Source: Candidatus Zixiibacteriota bacterium (GTDB lineage: Bacteria; JAAXHH01). Taken from it: DNA of 34,533 nt. The translations under genes were made by a program, and so were the position numbers. The stretch lies in the NCBI GenBank assembly GCA_016867335.1, contig VGJU01000011.1:1-34533 (forward strand), given 5' to 3'. Below, one piece after another: positions 15,122 through 22,761 of the stretch; position 1 is the first letter of the stretch, and every line of letters starts with the position of its first letter. A model generated the notes under the pieces. It was given only the letters and a program-made list of their open reading frames with translations, was not told the origin of the DNA and did not search any database.

Positions 15122-16750
15122 ATGTATCGGGTGATCGTGTTGGACAAGCTGGCCCGTGAGGGGCTGGAACTTTTGGACCGGGCAAAGGATATCGAGTACG
15201 AGGTCCGTACGGGACTGGAGGGCGAAGCGTTGCGGCTTGCGCTTCTTGACTTTGACGGTGCGATATGCCGTAGCGGGGTCAAGATCACCGCCCAAGCGCT
15301 CGACGAAAATCGCCGACTAAGGGCCATCGTACGCGCCGGGGTGGGGACGGACAACATAGATCGCCAAGCCGCCACGCGGCAGGGGATCGTGGTCATGAAC
15401 ACCCCGGCGGGCAATACGCTCAGCACGGCAGAGCACACGTTTACGCTTATGCTGGCGCTGTCGCGCAAGGTTCCACAGGCGCACCGAAGTCTGGCGGAAG
15501 GGCGGTGGGACCGCCACGCCTTTACGGGTGTACAACTGGCAGGCAAAACGCTTGGCATAGTGGGGTTGGGCCGCATCGGGCTTGAAGTCGCCAAGCGGGC
15601 GGCGGCCTTCGAGATGCGGGTGATCGGCTACGATCCCTTTATTTCGGTGGAACAGGCGGAAAAACTCGGCATCGAATATGCGGATACCGTAAAAACCATG
15701 CTGCCCCGTGTCGATTATCTGACGGTCCATACACCGCTTACCACGGAGACCCGGCATTTGATCGGACGCGAGGAGATCGCCCTGCTCAAACCCGGCGTGC
15801 GGCTGATCAACTGCGCGCGTGGCGGTATCTACGACGAACAGGCGCTGATCGAGGGACTTAGGGACGGACGGATCGCCGGTGTGGCGCTTGACGTATTCGA
15901 AAACGAGCCTTGCGTAGACAGTCCGCTTTTTCAGATGCCGGGAGCGGTGTGCACTCCGCATCTGGGCGCAAGCACCGAGGAGGCCCAGACACATGTATCC
16001 ATCGAGGCGGTGGAACTGCTGATCGGGTTTCTGACCACCGGGGCGGTGCGTCATGCCGTCAACGTCGCCTCGATCGACCCGCAGACCTTGCGTAGTCTGC
16101 GTGGGTATTTAGACGTTGCCTACCGGCTTGGCGTTCTGTTGACGCAGTGGTCCTCCGGTGGCGCGTCGGCGTGTCGGCTTACGTATCGGGGACAGGTCGC
16201 GGATGAGGACACCCGACTGCTTACGGCGGCGTTTTGCGCGGGACTGCTCGACCGGGCGCTGGCGGAGGAAGTCAACATCGTCAACGCCGGGGTGTTGCTT
16301 CGTGAACGCGGCATCGACATCTCCGAAGAAAGCCGCAGCGACTCCGGAGCGTTTAGTTCGTCGATCACCGCCGAGTTGGACGGCAAAGGTGGTGTGTTTC
16401 GTGCCGCAGGCACGCTGTTCGGAACCCACATGCCAAGGCTTATCCGTCTGGGTGACTACCGTCTGGAAGCGTATTTGGACGGCACCTTGTTGATTTTTAC
16501 CCACAACGACGTCCCCGGCATCATCGGCGCGGTGGGGACGACTTTTGGCCGACATCAGGTCAACATTGCGCAGATGGCTGTAGGAAGGCTGAGCGACACC
16601 CCGGGCGGCCCCGCCATCGGCGTACTCAATTTGGACGACGCCCCGTCACCGGAAGCCATTGCCGAGGTGCTCGCCCATCCGGCAATTCGAAGTGTAAAAC
16701 TGATCCGGCTGCCCACGGCGGGACAACTACCGTCGTGGCTGCCGCCGTAA
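15122..16750 (+). CDS. serA: D-3-phosphoglycerate dehydrogenase
   Basis: A 542-residue long-type SerA that oxidises 3-phosphoglycerate to 3-phosphohydroxypyruvate with NAD, the first step of serine synthesis. Order: substrate domain, NAD-binding domain with GIVGLGRIGLEVA near residue 147, the NCARGGIYDE arginine segment near 232, the ALDVFENEP glutamate segment, and the catalytic histidine in CTPHLGAST near 280. An ASB-type intervening domain follows, then a C-terminal ACT domain (FTHNDVPGIIGAVGTTFGRHQVNIAQM) that normally binds serine for feedback control. AAAGG precedes the ATG. It is followed after 13 bases by pdxJ. Because PdxB in the B6 pathway belongs to the same family, this enzyme could also oxidise erythronate-4-phosphate (inference). 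Confidence 0.94.
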   Translation: MYRVIVLDKLAREGLELLDRAKDIEYEVRTGLEGEALRLALLDFDGAICRSGVKITAQALDENRRLRAIVRAGVGTDNIDRQAATRQGIVVMNTPAGNTLSTAEHTFTLMLALSRKVPQAHRSLAEGRWDRHAFTGVQLAGKTLGIVGLGRIGLEVAKRAAAFEMRVIGYDPFISVEQAEKLGIEYADTVKTMLPRVDYLTVHTPLTTETRHLIGREEIALLKPGVRLINCARGGIYDEQALIEGLRDGRIAGVALDVFENEPCVDSPLFQMPGAVCTPHLGASTEEAQTHVSIEAVELLIGFLTTGAVRHAVNVASIDPQTLRSLRGYLDVAYRLGVLLTQWSSGGASACRLTYRGQVADEDTRLLTAAFCAGLLDRALAEEVNIVNAGVLLRERGIDISEESRSDSGAFSSSITAELDGKGGVFRAAGTLFGTHMPRLIRLGDYRLEAYLDGTLLIFTHNDVPGIIGAVGTTFGRHQVNIAQMAVGRLSDTPGGPAIGVLNLDDAPSPEAIAEVLAHPAIRSVKLIRLPTAGQLPSWLPP

Positions 16751-16763
16751 AGGAGGGCGGATT

Positions 16764-17504
16764 ATGACAAAACTGAGTGTAAACGTCAACAAGGTGGCGC
16801 TGTTGCGTAACACGCGCGCGCTCGGCATCCCCAGCGTCACACGGGCGGCGGAGCTTGCCATCGCGGGCGGCGCGTACGGCATCACCGTGCATCCGCGTCC
16901 CGATGCGCGCCACATCACGGAGCAGGATGTGGACGATCTCTCCGCGTTGCTCGAAGCCCATCCGAACATCGAGTTCAACATAGAGGGCAATCCGTTTCAC
17001 AACCTCATGCCCATCGTCCGGCGGGTCAGACCGGATCAGTGTACGCTCGTGCCGGACGATCCGGGACAGTTTACCTCAGATCACGGGTGGGATGTCGCGG
17101 CCAGCGCGGATCGGCTTGGACCGGTGATCCGCGAACTAAAGGATTTGGGGTGTCGCGTGAGTTTGTTCATGGATCCGGTTTCCGACCAGATCGCCCGGAT
17201 ACCGGCGTTGGGCGCGGACCGGATCGAGTTGTATACCGAACCGTACGCGGCGGCGTATGCGCAGGGAGCGGCGGCGCTGGCACAGGTCGTGCCCCTGTTT
17301 GCTGCGGCGGCGCGGCAGGCGACGGTGCTGGGTCTTGGCGTCAACGCGGGCCACGACCTCAATCTTCAGAATCTGACCTATTTCTGCCGGAACGTGCCGA
17401 GCGTCCTCGAAGTGTCGATCGGACACGCCTTGATCGCCGATGCCCTGGAGATGGGGCTGACGGCCACGGTGCGGGCATACATCCGGGCGTTGGAGACGGT
17501 ATAA
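16764..17504 (+). CDS. pdxJ: Pyridoxine 5'-phosphate synthase
   Basis: A 246-residue TIM-barrel enzyme that condenses deoxyxylulose 5-phosphate with 1-amino-acetone 3-phosphate to give pyridoxine 5'-phosphate. Family landmarks are LSVNVNKVALLRNTR at the N terminus, AYGITVHPRPDARHI, FNIEGNP, CTLVPDDPGQ, VSLFMDPV, RIELYTEPYA and LGVNAGHDLN. Length is normal and all segments are intact. AAGGAGGG lies just upstream of the ATG. It sits 13 bases after serA, and a Gfo/Idh-type gene follows after 17 bases. Other DXP-route genes (pdxA, serC, dxs) are not in the window. Confidence 0.95.
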   Translation: MTKLSVNVNKVALLRNTRALGIPSVTRAAELAIAGGAYGITVHPRPDARHITEQDVDDLSALLEAHPNIEFNIEGNPFHNLMPIVRRVRPDQCTLVPDDPGQFTSDHGWDVAASADRLGPVIRELKDLGCRVSLFMDPVSDQIARIPALGADRIELYTEPYAAAYAQGAAALAQVVPLFAAAARQATVLGLGVNAGHDLNLQNLTYFCRNVPSVLEVSIGHALIADALEMGLTATVRAYIRALETV

Positions 17505-17521
17505 CTCATCAGAGGGCCATC

Positions 17522-18523
17522 ATGTACAGAATCGGTCTTATCGGAACCGGAGGGATTGCGCGGGCGCACGGACACGCGGCGCGCAAGACGGAAGGAGTCG
17601 AGGTGGTGGCGATATGCGACGTATCGCAGGAAGCGTTAAACCGTTTTGGAGACGAGTTCGGGGTGAGCGCCCGGTATGGCGATCTGGAGACTATGCTCGA
17701 CCGGGAGCGGCTTGACATCGCCATTATATGCACATGGGGCAGTCTTCATGCCGATATCTCCAACCGGATCGCACGGTCGCGACAGGTAAAGGCCATTTTG
17801 TGCGAAAAACCGATATGCAACGTTGCCGCCGAATGCGAGGGGATGATAGCGACGGCACGCGAAAACGGCATCCTGCTTGCCGAGGCGTTCAAATTCAGGC
17901 ATCATCCCCAGCATCTCAAGGCCAAAGAGATCGTAGAGGCGGGTGAGATCGGCGCGATCAAGATGATTCGGAGCACGTTTACCAACGCTGGCAATCCCGC
18001 GTTTATGACACCGGCGCACAACTGGCGGTTTAACCGGCAGCAGGGGGGTGGCGCGGTGTACGACCTTGGATGTTACAACATCCACCATGCGCGGTTTATG
18101 ATGGGCGCGGAGCCGGTGCGTGTATACGCTACCGGGCATGTCGGGGATCGGTCGCAGGTATACGAATCGGTGGCGGTCCAGCTTGACTTTCCCGGTGATG
18201 CGGGGGCGCAGTTTATCTTGACGTTTCGGTATTATGGCACGCAGACCGCCGAGATCTACGGAACCAAAGGGTATATCCATATCGAGAAGGCGTGGAACAA
18301 CGAAAATAGCCCGGTCAGTATGGAGGTCCGTTTTACCAACGGCGACAAGCGGACGTATGACTTCGCGGCGGTGGATCAGTTTGCGCTTCAGTTGGGGCAT
18401 CTGCGTGACTGTCTGGATACCGGGGCGCCGCACCGCATTTCGCCGGAGAACAGTCTATGTAACATGCGGGTGATCGACGCCGTCTATGCGTCGATGACGC
18501 GTGGGGTGGCGGTGGAGGTGTAG
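17522..18523 (+). CDS. Gfo/Idh/MocA family oxidoreductase
   Basis: A 333-residue NAD(P)-dependent sugar or polyol dehydrogenase-like protein. The N-terminal Rossmann motif is GLIGTGGIARAHGHA. The EKP motif of the family is seen as ILCEKPI near residue 96, followed by the substrate domain with NWRFNRQQGGGAVYDLGCY, which holds the usual DxGxY/H catalytic region. The ATG at 17522 follows GAGGG by about three bases and starts directly at the Rossmann strand; the same frame is open further upstream but overlaps pdxJ. As the third gene after serA and pdxJ it is probably in their operon, but its substrate cannot be stated. Confidence 0.88.
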   Translation: MYRIGLIGTGGIARAHGHAARKTEGVEVVAICDVSQEALNRFGDEFGVSARYGDLETMLDRERLDIAIICTWGSLHADISNRIARSRQVKAILCEKPICNVAAECEGMIATARENGILLAEAFKFRHHPQHLKAKEIVEAGEIGAIKMIRSTFTNAGNPAFMTPAHNWRFNRQQGGGAVYDLGCYNIHHARFMMGAEPVRVYATGHVGDRSQVYESVAVQLDFPGDAGAQFILTFRYYGTQTAEIYGTKGYIHIEKAWNNENSPVSMEVRFTNGDKRTYDFAAVDQFALQLGHLRDCLDTGAPHRISPENSLCNMRVIDAVYASMTRGVAVEV

Positions 18524-18639
18524 GGGGAGGGTTATTTAAGAGATGGTCTAAGATTATTGTAGCCAGCCCACGAAGGGCGTCGAGGGTGTAGAATCGCTTT
18601 GGAAGGGCGTTACTGGCTTGGATGGCGTTTTGATGGAAG

Positions 18640-18865
18640 CAGAGGGTGGAAATTTTTTGCGTAGGAACTGCCGACCGATACCACCTCGTTGCCGATACCC
18701 GTGTACAGCGCGCCGAGCAGCCGCCCCTTGCCGATAGAGGATCACGGAGCGGTTGTCGATCTCGCGGGACAGGCGCAGGAAGGTGTACAGGTTTAGCGCG
18801 TCAGTGCGGGAAAGACCAACCTCAGAAAAAGAAGATTCGGCAACCAGGCTGTTTTCAGGGGGCAT
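18640..18865 (-). pseudogene. Fragment of 2-oxoacid dehydrogenase E1 alpha subunit, frameshifted
   Basis: The minus strand from 18865 encodes a protein start ending in LNLYTFLRLSREIDNRSVILYRQG. After one extra base in the G run at 18724-18727 (C run on the plus strand), the next frame continues as RLLGALYTGIGNEVVSVGSSYA. Joined, this matches the N-terminal part of the thiamine-dependent E1 alpha subunit of pyruvate or branched-chain 2-oxoacid dehydrogenases. Homology stops near 18655, long before the family's ~350 residues, so it is both frameshifted and truncated. It lies in the gap between the pdxJ operon and the glycan locus, and marks a rearrangement boundary. Confidence 0.72.
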
Positions 18866-18873
18866 GGGATAGC

Positions 18874-18987
18874 CTAACGGACAGTGGGAACCGCGATCAT
18901 CTCCCGGCGAGCGGTCACATAGACTGACCGTACACCATCTACGGCGGTTGTAGCAATACTTGATTGGGTTTGAATGTCCTCACTCAT
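18874..18987 (-). CDS. Possible 37-residue protein coupled to the flippase-like gene
   Basis: A short open frame begins at the ATG at 18987, inside the last codons of the membrane-protein gene (overlap ATGAGTGA), with GAGG nine bases upstream. It encodes 37 residues starting MSEDIQTQSSIATTAV and ending MIAVPTVR. I recognise no family, membrane segment or motif. The coupling and ribosome site support translation. Its place next to the E1-alpha remnant means it could equally be leftover sequence. Confidence 0.3.
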   Translation of the reverse strand: MSEDIQTQSSIATTAVDGVRSVYVTARREMIAVPTVR

Positions 18988-19927
18988 GATCCTTAGCCTC
19001 AATATTACGGAATATTTCCCTTTTTCCCCTAAATATAATAATTAAAATAAATCCTTGTGTATATTGAATAAACCGCATAATAAGATAGGTGGTGAGCACT
19101 CCTGTACTTCCGACTCCAACAAGGCCGAATAAATATACGGCGGTATATTCTACGGTTCCGAGCCCGCCAACAGATATAGGAATATAACCTATCAAAGATG
19201 CCAAAATTGGGATTAAGCCGATTTCGGGCCAAGGTACTCGGAAACCGGACGCGTAGAAGGTCAATGCAAAAAAAAGGCTCATCGTCAACCATTTTAAACA
19301 GGACAAAATAAAGTTGGCAAATAGAATCGGCCAATGGTTCGCCAAAATAGCTAATTGCACCCTGACATTCACGAGGTATGATTTCAGGTACGCCAAATAG
19401 GTAAAGTCGGACATGTAAGCGAAAATTGCATATAGGAATAGTAATCCAAATAAAAGCACTCCAATGGGCAAAATAAAAAAGTACACTTTGTGAATTTGAG
19501 GTAGGAAAAGGATGCACGAGTACCAGGCGAGTATGCAGCTCAGACAAAGAGTTATTAATTTATCCACTAAATATGCAGTACTTCCCATACTGATTGGCGT
19601 GTTGTCCCGTTTGAGAAAGAGTACAAGCGATGAATCACCTACCTGCCCGGGCATAAAGAAACTTACAACCAAAGACGCAACATAGTTACGTAAAAAAACA
19701 GCGAAAGGTATTGAATGAAGTGCTGTAAGTACTATCCAAATATTAAATGCGCCTATAATAAAATATATCAGATTAACACAGATCGCTATACATAACCATG
19801 GAAGAGATACATTCATTAATACACCAATAAGCGCGGAGATTCCGGCAGAGTATATCAGGGTAGCAAATAGGAGAAGAGCCATTCCGAAACGTAAGTAATG
19901 TAGAGATGACTGCCACAGGCTGGACAT
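18980..19927 (-). CDS. Flippase-like/lysylphosphatidylglycerol-synthase-type membrane protein
   Basis: A 315-residue polytopic membrane protein with about eight hydrophobic segments. The family motifs are the loop NYVASLVVSFFMPGQVGDSSLVLFLKR near residues 80-110 and the late PISVGGLGTVEYTAVYLFGLVGV. These place it in the LPG_synthase_TM (UPF0104/AglD-like) family, members of which move or modify lipid-linked molecules. The ATG at 19927 has AAGGA upstream; a TTG at 19954 would be longer but lacks support. The gene is strongly AT-rich compared with serA or pdxJ, indicating transfer. It is the last intact gene of the minus-strand glycan locus, so lipid-linked glycan translocation is a reasonable inference. 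It lacks the C-terminal aminoacyl-transferase domain of MprF. Confidence 0.8.
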   Translation of the reverse strand: MSSLWQSSLHYLRFGMALLLFATLIYSAGISALIGVLMNVSLPWLCIAICVNLIYFIIGAFNIWIVLTALHSIPFAVFLRNYVASLVVSFFMPGQVGDSSLVLFLKRDNTPISMGSTAYLVDKLITLCLSCILAWYSCILFLPQIHKVYFFILPIGVLLFGLLFLYAIFAYMSDFTYLAYLKSYLVNVRVQLAILANHWPILFANFILSCLKWLTMSLFFALTFYASGFRVPWPEIGLIPILASLIGYIPISVGGLGTVEYTAVYLFGLVGVGSTGVLTTYLIMRFIQYTQGFILIIIFRGKREIFRNIEAKDHE

Positions 19928-19990
19928 TTGGACTGAATCCTTGCGTGAGACCAAAAATTATGTTCCCCTCCACGAAATTATTCTACGCGA

Positions 19991-20524
19991 TCATGTGCGT
20001 ACTCTAATGGTTCGTGCCGGCACACCACCGACGACAGCAAAGGGAGGTACATCCTTTGTGACCACAGCACCAGCAGCAACCACAGCCCCCTGGCCCACCC
20101 TGACACCCGGTAAGATGACAACATGGGCAGCTACCCAAACGTCATTCTCAATGATAACCGGTGCAGGATCAGGTCCCGAAAACCTCATTGGGCCGCGGTT
20201 AGGAGGAATTATGTGTCCTTCCGATATAATCTGACTTCCGTGACCAATCATGGAACGATTACCTATCGACACCCCCCCGGACGCAATTAAAATGACATTC
20301 TTGCCAATTGTGACATCGTCTCCAATCACCAATTGATCAAAAGAGTCTGTGTAAACACCACTCCAGATTTTGGTTTTTGCGCCAATCTTAGCTCCGGCCA
20401 ATACCATTGACCAACATTTTAGAGATCGGAACAAGTTTGGAGACTGAGGAAGCAGACTAACAACAGACGCTGCCAAAAACGTACGTACATTTTTTAGGAT
20501 ACTGCTTGCTACATGGTAGGCCAT
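19991..20524 (-). CDS. Hexapeptide-repeat acyltransferase (WcaF/maltose-acetyltransferase-like)
   Basis: A 177-residue left-handed beta-helix acyltransferase. The N-terminal helix region is followed by hexapeptide repeats ([104 protein letters not shown]). The conserved histidine of the active site is probably in MIGHGSQI or WVAAHVVI. Such enzymes O-acetylate sugars of surface polysaccharides with acetyl-CoA. AGAAGG lies five bases before the ATG. It is AT-rich and separated from the upstream TylF-like gene by the IS982 element. Confidence 0.87.
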   Translation of the reverse strand: MAYHVASSILKNVRTFLAASVVSLLPQSPNLFRSLKCWSMVLAGAKIGAKTKIWSGVYTDSFDQLVIGDDVTIGKNVILIASGGVSIGNRSMIGHGSQIISEGHIIPPNRGPMRFSGPDPAPVIIENDVWVAAHVVILPGVRVGQGAVVAAGAVVTKDVPPFAVVGGVPARTIRVRT

Positions 20525-20662
20525 ATTAGCCTTCTAAAGTATTCGTAGTTTGTCGGACCCTGCTTCAATCCTCGCAAAACCTGAACACCCGCATCTTTTT
20601 TCGATTACTCACTACCCTACATAAGTTGAAATCGTATACTCCGAGGGTATTTTACAAGGATT

Positions 20663-21713
20663 ACCTGATGTGTGACTTTTTTTGACAAGATGCTGATCCC
20701 TCCGTTCCTTATTGTTGCGAGACAAAAGGGAAGGCAATCAAGGCCGGGGAGGGATCAGCATGTATACGTTAGAGCTACTTTTGATCTGTGTCTACTGTTT
20801 AATCAGTGAGGAACTGTATCCCTCGTTTACCCTGCGTTATGGCAGAACGCGCCGGGCGGGTTTTACCCCCAGCCTTACCGATGAGGAATGCCTGACGATT
20901 GAGGTGATCGGCCAGTATCTGGGCTATGACAGACAAAAGAGGCTCTTCGAGCAGATGAAAGACCGATTTGGGTATCTGTTTCCGGCGTTAACAGACCGGG
21001 TATCGTTTGTGCGCCAGTCAGCCAATCTCTTTAAGGTCAAGGCGTTTATCAAGCAGCAGATGGTCTATCTGCTTCAGGGGCATAACGCCCCTTATCACCT
21101 CATAGATACGCTGCCTGTTCCGGTGTTAAAACTGGCAAGAGCCAAAGGCCGTAAGGTCTTTCGCACGGCTCCCGTCTTTGACTTTCCGCCGGTGACAAAG
21201 GGCCACTGCGCCGCTAAGGCCGAAGACTATTTCGGTTACAAAGGCGGTCTTCGACTTTCCGATTATGGCCTTATTGTAAAAGCCGACCTGGTACAAGCCT
21301 ACGGACATGACTCGACCTGTCGAGACAATCTGTTAGAAGGGACTAAGCCGTATAGCACGATTATAGGCGACAAGGCTTTTCTTGCGCTTGATTGGCAGAA
21401 GGGCTGCTATGAAAAAGACCGTATCCTGATGCTTACGCCTGTAAAAAGTAACATGAAAGCTACCGAAGCCCGTAAACCGTTTATCTTGCCAAAGATCGGA
21501 TCAAGACTCAGACGGCTTATTGAAACCGTCGGTTCCCAGTTGACCGAAAGGTTCCATTTGAACACCATGCGTGCCAGAGACCCATGGCATCTGCTCAACT
21601 TGTTCTATACCAAAATCTTAGCCCATACCCTCTGTGTCTTTATCACTATCCGACTCAACAGAAAACCGCTGGATTTTGACGGACTCGTCACTTTTTAAAG
21701 TCACACATCAGGT
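20663..21713 (+). mobile_element. Complete IS982-family insertion sequence with 7-bp target duplication
   Basis: The 17-base perfect terminal inverted repeat ACCTGATGTGTGACTTT begins at 20663 and its complement ends at 21713, giving an element of 1051 bp. AAGGATT occurs on both flanks (20656-20662 and 21714-21720) as the target-site duplication. The single transposase gene fills the element and its stop lies just inside the right repeat. Termini beginning with AC and this size fit IS982. It landed in a spacer between two glycan genes, so no gene is visibly broken. Confidence 0.92.
20760..21698 (+). CDS. IS982-family transposase
   Basis: A 312-residue DDE transposase. Recognisable parts are the N-terminal SLTDEECLTIEVIGQYLG, the first catalytic aspartate in HLIDTLPVPV, the family signature AEDYFGYKGGLRLS, the second aspartate in TIIGDKAF, and the glutamate in RRLIETVGSQLTERF. 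The ATG at 20760 follows GGGGAGGGA. The frame is intact from start to stop, so the transposase may be active. It is the only intact plus-strand gene between 18600 and the right edge. Confidence 0.92.
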   Translation: MYTLELLLICVYCLISEELYPSFTLRYGRTRRAGFTPSLTDEECLTIEVIGQYLGYDRQKRLFEQMKDRFGYLFPALTDRVSFVRQSANLFKVKAFIKQQMVYLLQGHNAPYHLIDTLPVPVLKLARAKGRKVFRTAPVFDFPPVTKGHCAAKAEDYFGYKGGLRLSDYGLIVKADLVQAYGHDSTCRDNLLEGTKPYSTIIGDKAFLALDWQKGCYEKDRILMLTPVKSNMKATEARKPFILPKIGSRLRRLIETVGSQLTERFHLNTMRARDPWHLLNLFYTKILAHTLCVFITIRLNRKPLDFDGLVTF

Positions 21714-21839
21714 AAGGATTGTCTCCAAACAGTCCCAGAAAAAGCCCACATCAGGAGCTAATCTTACCCCACTACCAATGGATATGTGATGACGGCACTA
21801 TAGCCGTCTAATTCTGTACGAACTATTGTTCTACCAAGG

Positions 21840-22598
21840 TTAGATTTTAATCAAAATCCCCTGGCCAGTCGGAACAGATAAAATTTTTGTTCCGACAGAC
21901 TCTGCAAATTCATCTGCCGACTCTTGTTGAAGTTCACGCCCTGGAAATAGGTAATCATCAAGAACGACAATGCCCCCGTCAACCAGTTTCGGCCAAAAAT
22001 GTTCTAAAGCTGCGCGTTCGGGTTTGGCGCTGTTCATATCGACCGAAAGATAAGCGACTTGTCTGATGTCAACCGTCGCCAGGCTATCCGGAACAATTCC
22101 TCGAACAATGATAACATTTGGATACGCCTTAAATGAATCAATGACAAACTGGTAAGTATCTTCGTAGTCATGTTTATAGGCCGCGCCTTCATTAGGGCTG
22201 ATAAGGTCTTCGACAAGTCCTGAGTAAGTATCGAATAAATAGAATTTTCTATCTGTTAGGGTTTGGAAATTAATATAACTGATTATTGAAGAAGAAAAAG
22301 CAGCTTTATAAACTCCGGTCTCTACAAAATCTCCTCTTAATTTTGAGGCATAAAATCCAGCCCACTGAGTAATATGAGCTCTCCATCGGGTCTTCGTTCC
22401 TGGAGCCTGTTTCAATAATGCGTCATAGGCCTGATTGAATGAAGGATCATGAAGAAAAGCACAATTTTTTGTTACTCGCATTCCATCTTCCGTATAAGTC
22501 GGAGAAAAAACAGTATTTAGAAAATTATAAAAGTCCTCCGCGTATGGAAGCCTTTTAATCAAATGCCGAATGCGTTGAGCATAGGAAAAATTGAGCAT
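21840..22598 (-). CDS. TylF/MycF-like SAM-dependent methyltransferase
   Basis: A 252-residue protein similar to the TylF/MycF family of metal-dependent sugar O-methyltransferases. The SAM region is LRGDFVETGVYKAAFSSSII, followed by the acidic loop YLFDTYSGL. The metal-binding segment VDGGIVVLDDYLF near residue 205 carries the tandem aspartates. GAGG precedes the ATG at 22598 by five bases. Gene sequence is AT-rich. The 126-base spacer between it and the IS982 element contains only a small hairpin (GACGGC/GCCGTC at 21791-21808). In context it probably methylates a sugar of the surface glycan. Confidence 0.78.
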   Translation of the reverse strand: MLNFSYAQRIRHLIKRLPYAEDFYNFLNTVFSPTYTEDGMRVTKNCAFLHDPSFNQAYDALLKQAPGTKTRWRAHITQWAGFYASKLRGDFVETGVYKAAFSSSIISYINFQTLTDRKFYLFDTYSGLVEDLISPNEGAAYKHDYEDTYQFVIDSFKAYPNVIIVRGIVPDSLATVDIRQVAYLSVDMNSAKPERAALEHFWPKLVDGGIVVLDDYLFPGRELQQESADEFAESVGTKILSVPTGQGILIKI

Positions 22599-22761
22599 GA
22601 ATCCTCGACTTTCTCAGGGTTCAATTACGCTCAACAAGGAGTACGATGGCTTCCTTTAAGATGTGTTTGAAATACACTACGGACTACAGTCTGCTTGCTG
22701 TTGCAGTTTGATGGCCATAAATCGGGTTGTACAGGATTCAGCGACCGTTCAACAACGGTTT

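Noticed and set aside
17039-17521. Open N-terminal extension of the Gfo/Idh/MocA gene
   Set aside because: It overlaps pdxJ out of frame and is glycine/arginine-rich shadow; the Rossmann start and ribosome site are at 17522.
22646-22711. 21-codon plus-strand frame with AAGGAG upstream, in the spacer between the TylF-like and fused oxidoreductase genes
   Set aside because: The ribosome site is good, but the peptide is very short, lies opposite to the transcription of the locus and shows no motif. Not listed as a gene.
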